This document shows positions 33,592-44,340 of a stretch of 64,000 bases of DNA, piece by piece (within the stretch, counting starts at the first letter, position 1; each line of letters opens with the position of its first letter). Under the pieces are notes generated by a model. It worked only from the letters and a program-made list of their open reading frames with translations, ran no database searches and was not told the origin of the DNA. The position numbers and the translations under genes are program-made. This DNA comes from Vesta saturnalis (Eukaryota; Arthropoda; Insecta; Coleoptera; Lampyridae), in the NCBI GenBank assembly GCA_036346205.1, contig JARFJB010002201.1, positions 326,001-390,000 of the forward strand, in the 5' to 3' direction.

Positions 33592-33966
33592 ATATTGATA
33601 CTGTAGTTAGTATTTAGTACATCGTACTTACTATTAATTTATTAATACGTTTGATTCATCTAGTATAATCTAGTCTAACAGTACTCTCTTACTAATAATA
33701 TAATGCTAGTAATCGTGGTGATCATTATAATATTAATAATATATCTCTGACAAAACTACTCTACCCATATTTATAGATGTGAAATTAATTTGCTTCATTA
33801 TTTCATTTTGCAATGTGCTTATAAAACTAATCTACTAACAAAACATTTAATATAAGCAATTAATTTAATTTTAAAGCTACCCATCTACTTTTAAATCTAT
33901 GAATAATGTTACAATAATGTTAATTACAAACAATTCCACTCCAATGCTAACTAGGCAGTACGCTAA

Positions 33967-34829
33967 TGTCGTATAAGCAAATAGTAATTTCTGTTTCTAT
34001 TTTCCTAAAAAGGCATGGGTGCATTGAATGCAAACGTTACATATTAACTGACCACAACAGCTGCAATTGTTGAAACCATATATTTTAAAAGTATTTATAT
34101 CGTAAGTGTTGGAAAGCTTTGGGGTTCTTCGGTAGTACTTTTGTAAAGTTTTAACGTGCAAAAATCAATATCGGATGCTTTCAGGTCGATTCTATAAATT
34201 TTCTCTAATTATTATTGTTCGGTAAAACAAAATATATCTGTGACTCGATATTTAGGATTGTTATTTAAGGATTACTTGTTACTTATTTCTCTACCAAAAT
34301 GATCTAAATTTTTTGTATTTACTGCCTTTACCATTTATTATAATTGATTAAATTATTTCTTTGTCGTATGTATATTCCTTATTTTATCAAAAGTTCTTAA
34401 AATAAACTTGCTAGTGCCATCTATACGTGGGTTCTGGTTAGCTTTAAATTCATACATTTTATAGATACCTGTTAGTTTGCTAAATCACCACCAGATGGTG
34501 ATACCATTGAATAATTACATATTACTAAACATGCTTTATTGAAATACATCTGTTTAACAATTTTAAAATTCGATAAGAAAATTTTGTGGAATGCCTTGTT
34601 TCTAAGGTGTGGTTTCTTAACGGCCATTTTGTGTGGTGTAAAATATATTTTATAAAATTTCTCTGGTTGCTGTTCCTCAGGGTGTAAATCGCCACTTATA
34701 GAGGAGAATTTTCTCAAAAAATTATTTCTTTATTTGGTGAAGTAATAAAATCGTTAGTAATGCGGATATAAAAAATATGTTACTTACACACATGGTAAAT
34801 TTACTCGATTTTCTTCAATCTCGTTATAA
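33967..34829. other. No supported gene; one 81-codon minus frame
   Basis: AT-rich flank of the composite element. A minus-strand frame at 34717-34472 (MRKFSSISGDLHPEEQQPEK at the start) has no recognised similarity. It lies downstream of the small three-exon gene and could be another exon or chance. Confidence 0.4.
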
Positions 34830-35282
34830 CTATAATCTTTCTTTTATCACATATAGCTCGTCTTCCATCTGTAGAGATAAAACAACGTTATAGAAATAAA
34901 TTGCTATTATATATCTTACCTTATTTTCAGCTTTTTCTGCTTTTTCTTCTCGTCCATCATGCCCTTCGTTTACTTTACATAGTCGTTCAATATCCGTTAG
35001 TGTAACTTTCGTTTCGCTTTTGGTTTTGCTACTATGTGCATTAAAAGACTAGATTATTCCATTACGTACTGATAAACATTGTATTGCTGAATTTACTTTT
35101 GAACCTATCATCGGTTACAGTGTCTACACAAAAGTGCCTTTATATTAATCATATTACAACAAAAAAATGTTTAATACATTGTTTACCTGTATTGCAACTT
35201 CGATGTCATCTTGATAGCCGAATTCATTTAAGTTTTGTAAAGATTTCACTAGCATAAAACTGCTATAAGTTGATCCAATCAT
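34830..35282 (-). CDS. Small three-exon gene, unknown protein (87 aa)
   Basis: Exon 1 (35282-35187, 32 codons) starts MIGSTYSSFMLVKSLQNLNE and ends at CAG/GTAAAC. Exon 2 (35048-34920, 43 codons) follows an AATCTAG acceptor, contains VTLTDIERLCKVNEGH and an EEKAEKAENK charged helix, and ends at AAG/GTAAGA. Exon 3 (34868-34830) follows TTTATCTCTACAG and ends MEDELYVIKERL-stop. All junctions are phase 0 and the spliced frame is open, which is unlikely by chance. An upstream ATG at 35391 opens a 42-codon frame (MAAKDNTSLGVLCKSS) overlapping the start in another phase; it may be an upstream ORF, or the true N-terminus with an indel between. No family recognised. It could be a host gene or an unrecognised transposon gene. 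Confidence 0.45.
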
Positions 35283-35464
35283 TATGCACTATGTGTGCAA
35301 TATATTGTGCACTTAATTTAACCAAATTCACAGTGATTATCACTGAACTTTTACATAAAACACCCAGTGATGTGTTATCTTTAGCTGCCATCTTTGATAC
35401 TACTTCAGGAGCTATTGTTTATGCTATCGTTGCGCAGTAGCAGCAACGTAAAACAGAAATTGTA

Positions 35465-35480
35465 TGCCTATATACCGGTT
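35465..35480 (-). promoter_or_regulatory. Candidate TATA box for the three-exon gene
   Basis: The minus strand reads CCGGTATATAGGCA about 80 bases before the upstream ATG (35391), a plausible core-promoter position. Confidence 0.35.
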
Positions 35481-35481
35481 G

Positions 35482-36711
35482 TCTATGTCGTTTGTTAGCT
35501 TTTAAGGACAAAGTTTCTTTTATTAGGGATAAGAGTGTTCAGATCATTGATCTCTAATTGGAAATTGATTAGTTATTCGTATTTGCATGTTAGTATATGA
35601 ACTGAACAAGCTTCTCCAATTATCTATATATATTTAAATTTGTCATTGTTTATGCTTGGATATTGTGAAACGAAAGGCAAGTTGAATTGTTACCTTTCTA
35701 ACGTAAAGTATTGCGGCTATACATGTATATCTAAATTTTCCTTTTCAAGGTTACCGTCCTGAAAGATCTTTCAGCGTAACAGAGAGGGGAATTACGTTTT
35801 TTTATTAAATTAGTTCAATTAATTAGAGGTGGGTTTATCACCCATAAAATCTCGCGACTTGCTCTCGTCACTAATCATTTTGAAAATATATGTTAATTAC
35901 AAAACCATAGCGTTTCACATTTGATAGTTTTTCCTGTTCCTTCCCTGGTTCAAGCTTTACAGGGACTCTCTTCCAAGAACTAATAATTTATCTTTGTTTT
36001 CTTTAAAGCTTGTGGCGCCTGACTAGAGTTTCTTTCTCGTTTTATAACTAACCTAACCATCTATTTACACTTTACCAACACTTCAAAGCAGCCACGCTCT
36101 CCGAGTGCTCTGCGCTCCCAGGACCATTTGACTGAGTTACTAGTCGAGCTAACTAATTCCTCCCCATTTTATGTGACGTGGTTAGTTAGGCACGTTGCAA
36201 AGTGTTAAAGACAAAAATTATAGGTTAATCAAATGCACATAACCTAAAATGGTTTGTATCTCTACAGGGTGAGCAACAACAATTGGTTTTTTAAAAAACG
36301 ATTCTATAATATTTTTATCACTAATTACGCCATATTAAATAAAAACATAGTTACTTTTATATTTTTTGACTTAGTAACTCCTTCTCAATTTACACTTTTC
36401 TTTCTGAAAAACGCGAGAGTTGCGTCGGTAACTACACCGCAATCCAACATGGATTTTCAAGACCCTTTTTCAAGCTTGGTATCATCTTTATAAACATATG
36501 GTATAATTAAAATGTTTGAATTGAATTGAATTATGAGTTATGGCTCGTCCTGTACAACCAGTGAATAGTTGTTTTTTGTTAATCAACTTTAGTAATAGTC
36601 CGGGCCATCCATGTTTTATATTTCGTAACATTAACACAAAGCATTTAGTATCTATGGTCTTTCAAAGTTACTGCCGCAATTGTCAATTTTTTGAGAAAAA
36701 AAGGTATACGT
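35482..36711. other. No supported gene
   Basis: AT-rich sequence. CTACAGGGTGAGCAACAACA at 36264 and the following ~300 bases look like one end of another mariner-type element, without a partner I can see. Reading frames of 79 and 86 codons here fall in mariner inverted-repeat sequence and show no protein motifs. Confidence 0.45.
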
Positions 36712-39158
36712 ACAGGGTGACTCACGACTATTCTCTCGGTCTCTTGTGTCTAAACGGTACGAGATATCGGCTTAATTTTTTGGTGACATATGTAAATTGA
36801 TAAGGACTATATTTTTAAATTATTTTCAATTATGCAGGGTGGCTCAGAAAATTATAATATACCACAGTTAGGTTGTTTAACAACGCCCTGTATTTTATGT
36901 CATTTTATATCATACGTTAAAAATCAAGTCAACTTTATTCAATGTTCCCTATACCTATCGCTTACCAATTTTGAGAACATTGTGATTTTAAGAAATATAT
37001 TCAATATAAACAAGAACGAAAAATACGGAAACCTCTTACTTTGAGTAACACAAATTTATATCGATTTATTCCGACCTTTAAGGCTTGCGTTTGTACTGTG
37101 TAGGATTTCGATATTTATCCCAGGGTGTTTAGGAAAATGATTCTTATTTTATATTTTTCAAACATCAAAAACCCACTTAACTTAAATGGACCACCCTGTA
37201 TAATTTTTATTTATGTGAAATAACTTTTCATTTTCTATCAAAAACTATGAGTAATCCATATGTCTATAATTAACGATTAAAAAGTTATTAAGATTTTTTT
37301 CCAAAATTGTTCTGAACATTCTTTTTTTTGTTTACATTTTAGTAGGTAATGATTTTAAAAGTTAGACATTGTTTGATTCATCTAGTTGGCTGCTGTCCGT
37401 AACGTTAGTGTTCGGTCAAATACTGTCAAAATTCTTACTTTATTTTCAATAATGCCATCATCCTTTAAGGCTAAAGAAATGAAACAGTATTCTCAAGAAA
37501 AAAGTGTGGATATGACGTTTATCCTTGGTGAATGTTTTAGAAATTGTTAGCGTCAAGGGTATACGCAGAAAGGTATCTCGATCGGCCACATCCAGACAAT
37601 AGAGGTTTTGAAGTACTGCTACAAATTTTTTATGAAACTGGTCTTACCAGAAACCGACTAAACCAAAGTATGTTGTAAATAATGAGGACAATGAGTTTTT
37701 AATTTTAGGCTTAGTGGTTGGTAATGCAAATGTTAGTTTAAGCGAAATTTCTAGACAAACTGGAATTAGTCAAGCAAGTGTTTGGAAAATTTTGAAAAAA
37801 CATAACTACCATCCTTACCACATACAATTTCATCAGAATTTATCTGAACGAGACTATCAACGGAGGTTGGATTTCTGTGTATGGAGTTTTGAAAATGTTG
37901 GGGAAGAAGATGACTTCTTTAAATTTGTTTTATTTACCGACGAATCAACTTTCCACAACGACGACTTGGTAAACCGACATAACTTTCATTACTATGATAC
38001 TCAAAACCGTCACCTGTATCGCACTGTTGACCGACAAAATCAGTGGAGCCTCAATGTATTTGGGACAATTGTAGGAGACCATGTGATTGGTCCATATTTT
38101 TTTTATGGAAACTTGAACGGCGTAAAATTTTACGGTTGTTAGAACAAGAATTTTCGAATCTTCTAGATGAAATTTCTTTAGATATTAGAAACGAAATGTG
38201 GTTATAGCTCGATGGTTCCCGTCCACATTTTAATCGGGATGTAGGGAATTATTTGGATATACAATTCTCCAATAACTGGATTGGAAGAGGAGAACAACAT
38301 AGATTTCCACCTAGATCGCCGGAATTAACCAGCATGGATTTCTTTTTTTGGGGTTATATTAAAAATTTAGTTTATAACACTACATCTACCACTGCTGATG
38401 ACATGAAGATTGGAATAAAGGATACGTTTGGTACTGTAATATCAGATATCTTGAGAAACGACAAGAGATCTTTTGCATAGAAGAAAATGGTCATCATATT
38501 GAGCGCGTATTGTAGTATTTTTTGTTTTTTTCTCATAAACGTTTACGTCTATGTTTTAGTTTTATTCTTAATTAAGTTTTGATCCCATACCTATTTATCA
38601 ACTCCAATTCAAAAATCATTACCTACTAGAATGTAAGCAGAAAAAAATTCCATCTGTTTAATCGTTAATTTTAGACACATGCATTACTCATAGTTTTTGA
38701 TAGAAAATGAAAAGTTATTTTACATAAATAAAAATTATACAGGGTGGTCCATTTAAGTTAAGTGGGTTTTTGATGTTTGAAAAATATGAAATAAGAATCC
38801 CTTTCCTAAACACCCTGTACTAAATGTCGAAATCCTACACAGTGCAAATGGAATAAATCGATATAAATTTGTGTTACTCCAAGTAAGAGGTTTCCGTGTT
38901 TTTAGTTCTAATCACAATTTTCTCAAAATTGGTAAGCGATAGGTATAGGGAACGTTGTATAAAGTTGAGTTAATTTTTAACGTAGATTCTAAAAATGACG
39001 TAAAGGGCGTTGTATTTAAAAAATCTAACTTTGATATATTACAATTTTCTGAACCACCCTGTATAATTGAAAATAATTAAAAAATTAGTCCTTATCAATT
39101 TACATATGTCACCGAAAAATTAAGCTGATATCCCATACCGAGGAAATAGTCGTGAGTC
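36712..39158. mobile_element. DD41D mariner-type element with ~600-bp inverted repeats
   Basis: The left end TACAGGGTGACTCACGACTA matches the right side TAGTCGTGAGTC. The arms 36712-37345 and 38625-39158 are inverted copies throughout, with shared CCACTTAACTTAAATGGACC, GAGTAACACAAATTTATATC and CATATGTAAATTGATAAGGA. Extra copies of the CAGGGTG/CACCCTG end motif recur inside the arms (36836, 37130, 37190). The terminal CACCCTGTA on the right has decayed. The arms enclose one transposase gene. Confidence 0.88.
37452..38515 (+). pseudogene. DD41D mariner-type transposase
   Basis: It starts MPSSFKAKEMKQYSQEKSVD, the N-terminal helix-turn-helix region seen in this family, and breaks near 37540-37690. 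An open central part follows with SLSEISRQTGISQASVWKIL (second HTH) and FVLFTDESTFHNDD (first catalytic Asp). Another frame carries LDGSRPHFNRDVGNYL (second Asp) and PPRSPELTSMDFFFWGYIKN (third Asp). Counting from the sequence, 41 residues separate the last two Asp. The frame ends CIEENGHHIERVL-stop at 38515, the usual tail. Frameshifts near 38140 and 38200 plus a stop just before the second Asp make it non-functional, but all three catalytic Asp are present. Confidence 0.85.
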
Positions 39159-40684
39159 AAAAAAATTTAGCGTTACTAGACAACAAATCTAACAAAAGAT
39201 AAAAGTGGAAAAAATAATATCGGGTTGCTATTTTAAAAAAAACTAATATTTTTGTACTTAAAGTGTTGTATTTACATTTAGTGTTTTATATCTCTCTTAA
39301 CAACAGCACTACCAAAGGATCCCAAGGCTTTGACCAAACCTGTGGTAATAAAAATAGTTAGCTTTGCACGAAATAATTGTGTAATAATATAAACACTTAC
39401 AAAGTTTACACGTTTTAACAGTAATAGCAGCAGTCGTCATCAGCAAATACGCAATGTCATCGATTGTAAAAATGGTAAAAATAACTCACCACTCATTATT
39501 TTCATATTATTTTAATACCTAATCACTATTTCAATTAAAATATTTTGCAAAGCAAAATTTTATTGCAAAACTCCCAAGCTACCTTAGACAAAATTATTAT
39601 TCATGCCCATCAGTTAGTTGAAAAATCTTTCTTCAAAATTATATACTAATTTAAAATCATAATTGAAAAGAGTCCCGCAGGGTTCTATTTTAGGATCTTA
39701 ACTTTTTGAACGCTGTATTATATTTCTGTCATAAGGAGCCGTTCAATGATGTAGGTAATTGAAATATGTTTATAGATATTTATTTTACTTTGCCAGAAAA
39801 ACAATCATTAATTATGAATCCGTCAAAGAAGTCTGTAATTATTTACCTATAGCACACCTGTGAAGTCGTCTTTTAGAAATTGTATTAGCAATAAATAAAA
39901 GGTATAATGCTTAGTAAAAAAAAACTAAAGCAAAAAAATTAAGGCTGTTCAAAAATAATTCATTGTTTCGTGTTTCTCACAGACATTGTGTACTATTAAA
40001 ACGGATTTAGGTTCTTTTCTTATATTAACTATTGTTTTATTAATTATAAGTTATAGTCTACTGTAAATGCCAATATAAAAATAATAAGAATAAATCTTCA
40101 TGAACGAATGAATAAGATCAAATGCTTAAAGGTAGGTTCTGATAATTACTGTCTTCCGCATGTACTAAACATTATTTACTACTATTTGAACTGATTTTTA
40201 CTAATGATCATAAATCAATGTTGATTTGATAAAAACGCGATAAACCTGGTATACAAACAGATAATCAAAACTATGTAGAGTAAGATGATACTATTACATA
40301 GTATAGTGTTGCAAACTATTCTACAGAACTATATTTTTGATCTGAGCAGTTTTGAAATGGTACATTTTTAGATGGTATAAATGAAACTTTGACTAAGGTT
40401 ATATATCTGACAGAATAGTAGAAGAAAAAGTTTCGTCGTTTAAAATTTGTTGAATAACATTAATCATTACCTACAGTTATTGGGTAAAACCGGTAAGTAA
40501 TCATTATACATACGGCGTAACTTAAATTACGGGATGAGTGCGTGTGTGCGTACGTCCGTGCTTGCATGGCTATCTTTAACACACAAATGAAGAAGAAATG
40601 TAATTTTATTAATAATTCATGTATTCTAATTATTCAACACTTTGAATGTTTGGTATATTCCATTTAGCCTAAACATATTAATAA
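39159..40684. other. No supported gene
   Basis: AT-rich sequence without long frames; a short GTGCGTGTGTGCGTACGTCC run near 40540. Nothing recognised. Confidence 0.5.
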
Positions 40685-41891
40685 AGTTAGCGGAAAGTTT
40701 AGGTACAGTCCTAATCACCTTTATTCTTTATGTCGCTGAACACGAATCTGAGGTTTGCTGACAGATATGCCCGGAACATTGTTTTTTTTTGCGAAAGACG
40801 TCCAAATTTTGTCCATTTTGTAGGAGTTTGGACTAAATCTCGATAATTATTCGAAAGGACCTTGTTTTGCAAAATTAAAGTAAACAACATTAACTACATT
40901 CATGTAATTCATGTAATAATTCTTTCTACGACCAACCGTTACGTCGCTAGAGCGCACTAAAAAATATCCAGAATTCCCAAAAATTAAAAAAAACACTAAA
41001 TATTGCCGTTTTACTGCTTAGGTTGGTAACATGCAAGTGCACTAAAACCTGTGCACAAAACTGCAGCTGCATACAGCAGGGGCTAAGTTGCACTGATCTA
41101 TGCATAAACTGCGTTCACAGATCATGCAACAACACATCGGTGGCCCTCGACCAACAAGTGGACAAGGCTGAAGATTTGGATCTCAAAGAGGAACTTGGTC
41201 TTCAATTTCCTACCCTTAAGGAAGGCGTAGCAGCACAGGAGGAGGAGGAGGAAGAAGCAGCTGCCTATCTCCTCTCGGCCACCTACAAAGAAGGGGGCCG
41301 ATGGAATGCCGACCTTCAACCTGAATTACATGATCCTACCAACCAACCTATACCTATTCATGAGATTATAACCTTTATCAAAACAATTTCTTGTACGTTT
41401 CATTATACTGTTTCTGTATATACCAAGTAATTTTAATTAAAATATAACTCTACGTTTTTTGACTCTTTCTGTCTTCAATTTTTTCCCGATTTGATTTAAG
41501 ACAGATAGTGAGGCTTGCGGTCAGTGGACACACTAGTTTGTTTATTTTTATGTGTGTTTCATTAAATTTATTACCATAGTCAAAATTATCGTAACATGGG
41601 TCGTTTGTACGGGAACCTGATATAACACGGCAGTATTTAGCGCTTTTTTTTTTAATTTTTGGGAATTCTGGCCATTTTATAGTACGCTTTAGCGACGTCG
41701 CGGTTGGTCGTAAAGAGAATTATTATATATGAAACTTGTAGTAAATTTTGTCTACTTTAACTTCGACAAAACGCATAATTACCGAGATTTAGCCCAAAAA
41801 ACCTAAAAAATTGACCAAATTTGGTCGTGTTTCGCAAAAAAAAAAAAAACAATAAATGTGATTAGGACTGTACCCAAACTTTCCGCTAACT
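40685..41891. mobile_element. Inverted-repeat element carrying a Cys-rich ORF
   Basis: It starts AGTTAGCGGAAAGTTTAGG and ends AAACTTTCCGCTAACT. The arms 40685-41018 and about 41620-41891 are inverted copies, including CAGTCCTAATCAC, CTCGATAATTATTCG/ACCGAGATTT and AGAATTCCCAAAAATT. The left arm has ~60 bases not in the right one (about 40725-40785). The Cys-rich ORF lies exactly between the arms. I cannot assign the superfamily: the ends do not match mariner or hAT and no target duplication is clear. Confidence 0.75.
41023..41430 (+). CDS. CXC/CRC-like Cys-rich domain protein (partial transposon ORF)
   Basis: 135 codons to the stop at 41430. The N-terminal ~35 residues are a Cys cluster (CKCTKTCAQNCSC, then GLSCTDLCINCVHRSC) with the spacing of CXC (tesmin/TSO1-like) or related zinc-binding repeats. 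An acidic linker with a Glu run and a plain C-terminus follow. The sequence before the frame ends in TTTTACTGCTTAG/G, a good splice acceptor, so the ORF is probably a last exon. Upstream exons are missing in this short element. Cys-rich tails of this kind occur in several transposon-encoded proteins; the exact family is not recognised. Confidence 0.55.
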   Translation: MVTCKCTKTCAQNCSCIQQGLSCTDLCINCVHRSCNNTSVALDQQVDKAEDLDLKEELGLQFPTLKEGVAAQEEEEEEAAAYLLSATYKEGGRWNADLQPELHDPTNQPIPIHEIITFIKTISCTFHYTVSVYTK

Positions 41892-42407
41892 GCCCTTTTT
41901 ATTCCTAAATTGACTAGTCTAATTGCAGTTATACATTACGTATATAACTTAATAATTTGCACACACATTTAATTTTTATAATTTTTGAACTGATTAAGTG
42001 GATATAAGCAAGAAAATATCTGGTGTGGAACACCACACGACCTTTCAACTTCTAAATTGGAAATTAAAAGAAATTAAATAATTTCACTAACAATTTTTTT
42101 AGGTATAATACAGCAATGCAACTTCAGTAGGATTACAGCGATAATTCCATTGGACGTTGTGAATTACAACGGTAATTTAACTGAAATGACGTCATACTAA
42201 AAACTATCATAGTAACAGAGCTATTCTTATCATGAACAAGACGCATGTGTCAAACACTCCTGCCACGTTATAAAATTTAAGTTAAGTTTTGTAAAAATGA
42301 AACGATTTCGTAAAATTTCGCGAGAAACCATTGATAGCAATATTGAAAAGAGCGTTCCGAAGAATATAGTGAAAAATCAGGCAATTATTTGGATGCAAGT
42401 ACTGTTC

Positions 42408-42410
<3 letters not shown>

Positions 42411-42462
<52 letters not shown>
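42411..42462. repeat. (TA)n microsatellite
   Basis: About 25 TA units followed by TACATACATA. Confidence 0.95.
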
Positions 42463-42466
<4 letters not shown>

Positions 42467-42514
42467 CATATATTCTATTCCGGAAATATTCTACCCAATA
42501 CTACGCGTGCATCA

Positions 42515-42655
42515 AAATTAATCAGATAATCCTGGAAAAAGCGTTGTCTCCTTAAGGAAATCGCATTCGTTGGTTTTCTCTGTTAGTTAAAAGAACTTTT
42601 AACCAACAGAGAAAACATGCGGTTTCCACGTAACACCGTTTTTCCCGGATTATCG
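42515..42655. repeat. Small foldback repeat (MITE-like)
   Basis: ATAATCCTGGAAAAAGCGTTG...TTGGTTTTCTCTGTTAGTTAAAAG folds on CTTTTAACCAACAGAGAAAAC...CCGTTTTTCCCGGATTAT. The arms are ~68 bp with almost no loop. Confidence 0.8.
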
Positions 42656-43346
42656 ATAATTTTGGACGTACTACTGGTATTATATGATAATTATGCAACG
42701 TGTAACCTCTTTTATAATAAGTTCATTACGACAGTACCCAACATTGTAAAAACAAAAACAATAATCTATATCAATTTATGTCACACAGAGGTTAGTAGAC
42801 ACCTAGGTGCTGACTTAAAAACTTAAAAGAAATGAAATAATTTTAATTATAATTTTTTTTGGATAACTATGTAAATATTTATACGTAAAAGGCAACATTG
42901 TACAAACAAAAACAATAATCTATGTTAGAATGACGTTTAAAACTTCATATCAGATAGAAATTAATGGAAATAAATACATGTTAACTTAAAAAAAAATTCC
43001 AAAGCCGCCCATTTCTAGAAGATATCAATAATACAGTTTAAACCTTTCCATTCATATTTAATTAATTTTTAGACTTACCTTGTGTTATACTAAGAATCTT
43101 TATAAAGAAAAGTTATGTAAAATTAAATTTTCTTTAAAAAATATGTCTAGACTTTTTCTTATAAAATTAATCGTTATTAAGATAATGAAAAATTTTGAAC
43201 TATCACTTGATTTCTACCTTATGAATTTGTTTGCCGCTAAATTACGCGTCGTATCAAAAAATTGCATAGCACATAATTAATTGATTTGTTTAAGGTCTAT
43301 ATTTAGGTATTTCTGTATCTTGGAAATTTACAGCTGTTAATATTTA

Positions 43347-44340
43347 ATGTTAATGTTAAAGTTAATGTTAATGTTAATGTTAATGTTAATGTTAATGTTA
43401 ATGTTAATGTTAGTGTTAGTGTTAGTGTTAGTGTTAGTGTTAGTGTTAGTGTTAGTGTTAGTGTTAGTGTTAGTGTTAGTGTTAGTGTTAGTGTTAGTGT
43501 TAGTGTTAGTGTTAGTGTTAGTGTTAGTGTTAGTGTTAGTGTTAGTGTTAGTGTTAGTGTTAGCGTTGTGTTAGTGTTAGTGTTAGTGTTAGTGTTAGTG
43601 TTATGTGTTATGTGTGTTAGTGTTAGTGTTGGTGTTAGTGTTAGTGTTAGTGTTAGTGTTAGTGTTAGTGTTAGTGTTAGTGTTAAGTGTTAGTGTTAGT
43701 GTTAGTGTTAGTGTTATGTTAGTGTTAGATGTTAAGTGTTAGTGTTGATGTTAATGTTAGTGTTAGTGTTAGTGTTAATGTTAATGTTAATGTTAATGTT
43801 AATGTTAATGTTAATGTTAATGTTAATGTTAATGTTAATGTTAATGTTAATGTTAATGTTAATGTTAATGTTAATGTTAATGTTAATGTTAATGTTAAGT
43901 TAATGTTAATGTTAATGTTAATGTTAATGTTAATGTTAATTTAATGTTAATGTTAATGTTAATGTTAATGTTAATGTTAATGTTAATGTTAATGTTAATG
44001 TTAATGTTAATGTTAATGTTAATGTTAATGTTAATGTTAATGTTAATGTTAATGTTAATGTTAATGTTAATGTTAATGTTAATGTTAATGTTAATGTTAA
44101 TGTTAATGTTAATGTTAATGTTAATGTTAATGTTAATGTTAATGTTAATGTTAATGTTAATGTTAATGTTAATGTTAATGATTAATTTAATGTTAATATT
44201 AACATGTTAATTTAATATTAATGTTAATGTTAATATTAATATTAATGTTAATGTTAATATTAATGTTAATGTTAATGTTAATGTTAATGTTAATGTTAAT
44301 GTTAATGTTAATGTTAATGTTAACGTTAATGTTAATATTT
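43347..44340. repeat. Hexanucleotide array, (TTAATG)n and (TTAGTG)n blocks
   Basis: About 1 kb of 6-mers in blocks: TTAATG (43347-43410), TTAGTG with a few indels (43410-43765), TTAATG again, about 67 units (43775-44190), then imperfect TTAATA/TTAATG to 44335. The Met-Leu, Val-Asn and Ile-Asn polymer frames over it are artefacts. The unit is not the insect telomere repeat TTAGG. Confidence 0.97.

Larger units (their letters stand above)
20995..33962 (-). mobile_element. Composite: LTR retrotransposon frame (minus) enclosing a Maverick/Polinton
   Basis: Two direct repeats of ~455 bp (20995-21449; 32349-32437 plus 33590-33962, split by an insertion) are bounded by CTAA on both sides (20991-20994 and 33963-33966), as expected for LTRs with a 4-bp target duplication. 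On the minus strand the right LTR is followed at once by TGGCGATCCTAAAAGGCG (32348-32331), a primer-binding-site-like sequence beginning TGG. The left LTR is preceded by AAGGGGGAGGTGG (21462-21450), a polypurine tract. The start of a gag frame lies next to the primer site, and the end of a Gypsy-type integrase next to the polypurine tract. Everything between is Maverick. A clean nested insertion would leave the rest of gag-pol, which is absent. Confidence 0.75.
32349..33962 (-). repeat. 5' LTR (right copy), split by a PLE-derived insertion
   Basis: Homology to the left LTR covers 32349-32437 and resumes at 33590-33962. The intervening ~1.15 kb is the inverted PLE-end structure with its (TA)n tracts. 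Confidence 0.75.
42005..42950 (-). repeat. Dispersed repeat segments (inverted relative to 3.0-3.24 kb)
   Basis: Segments at 42005-42110, 42665-42810 and 42870-42950 match 3010-3240 in reverse. CAACATTGTA(C/A)AAACAAAAACAATAATCTAT appears twice, at 42740 and 42891, so the repeat is locally duplicated. A (TA)n tract at 42411-42462 and a foldback at 42515-42655 lie within the same span. Confidence 0.55.

Noticed and set aside
43347..44340. Interstitial telomere
   Set aside because: The unit is six bases, TTAATG/TTAGTG, not the insect TTAGG repeat, and no TTAGG run is present.
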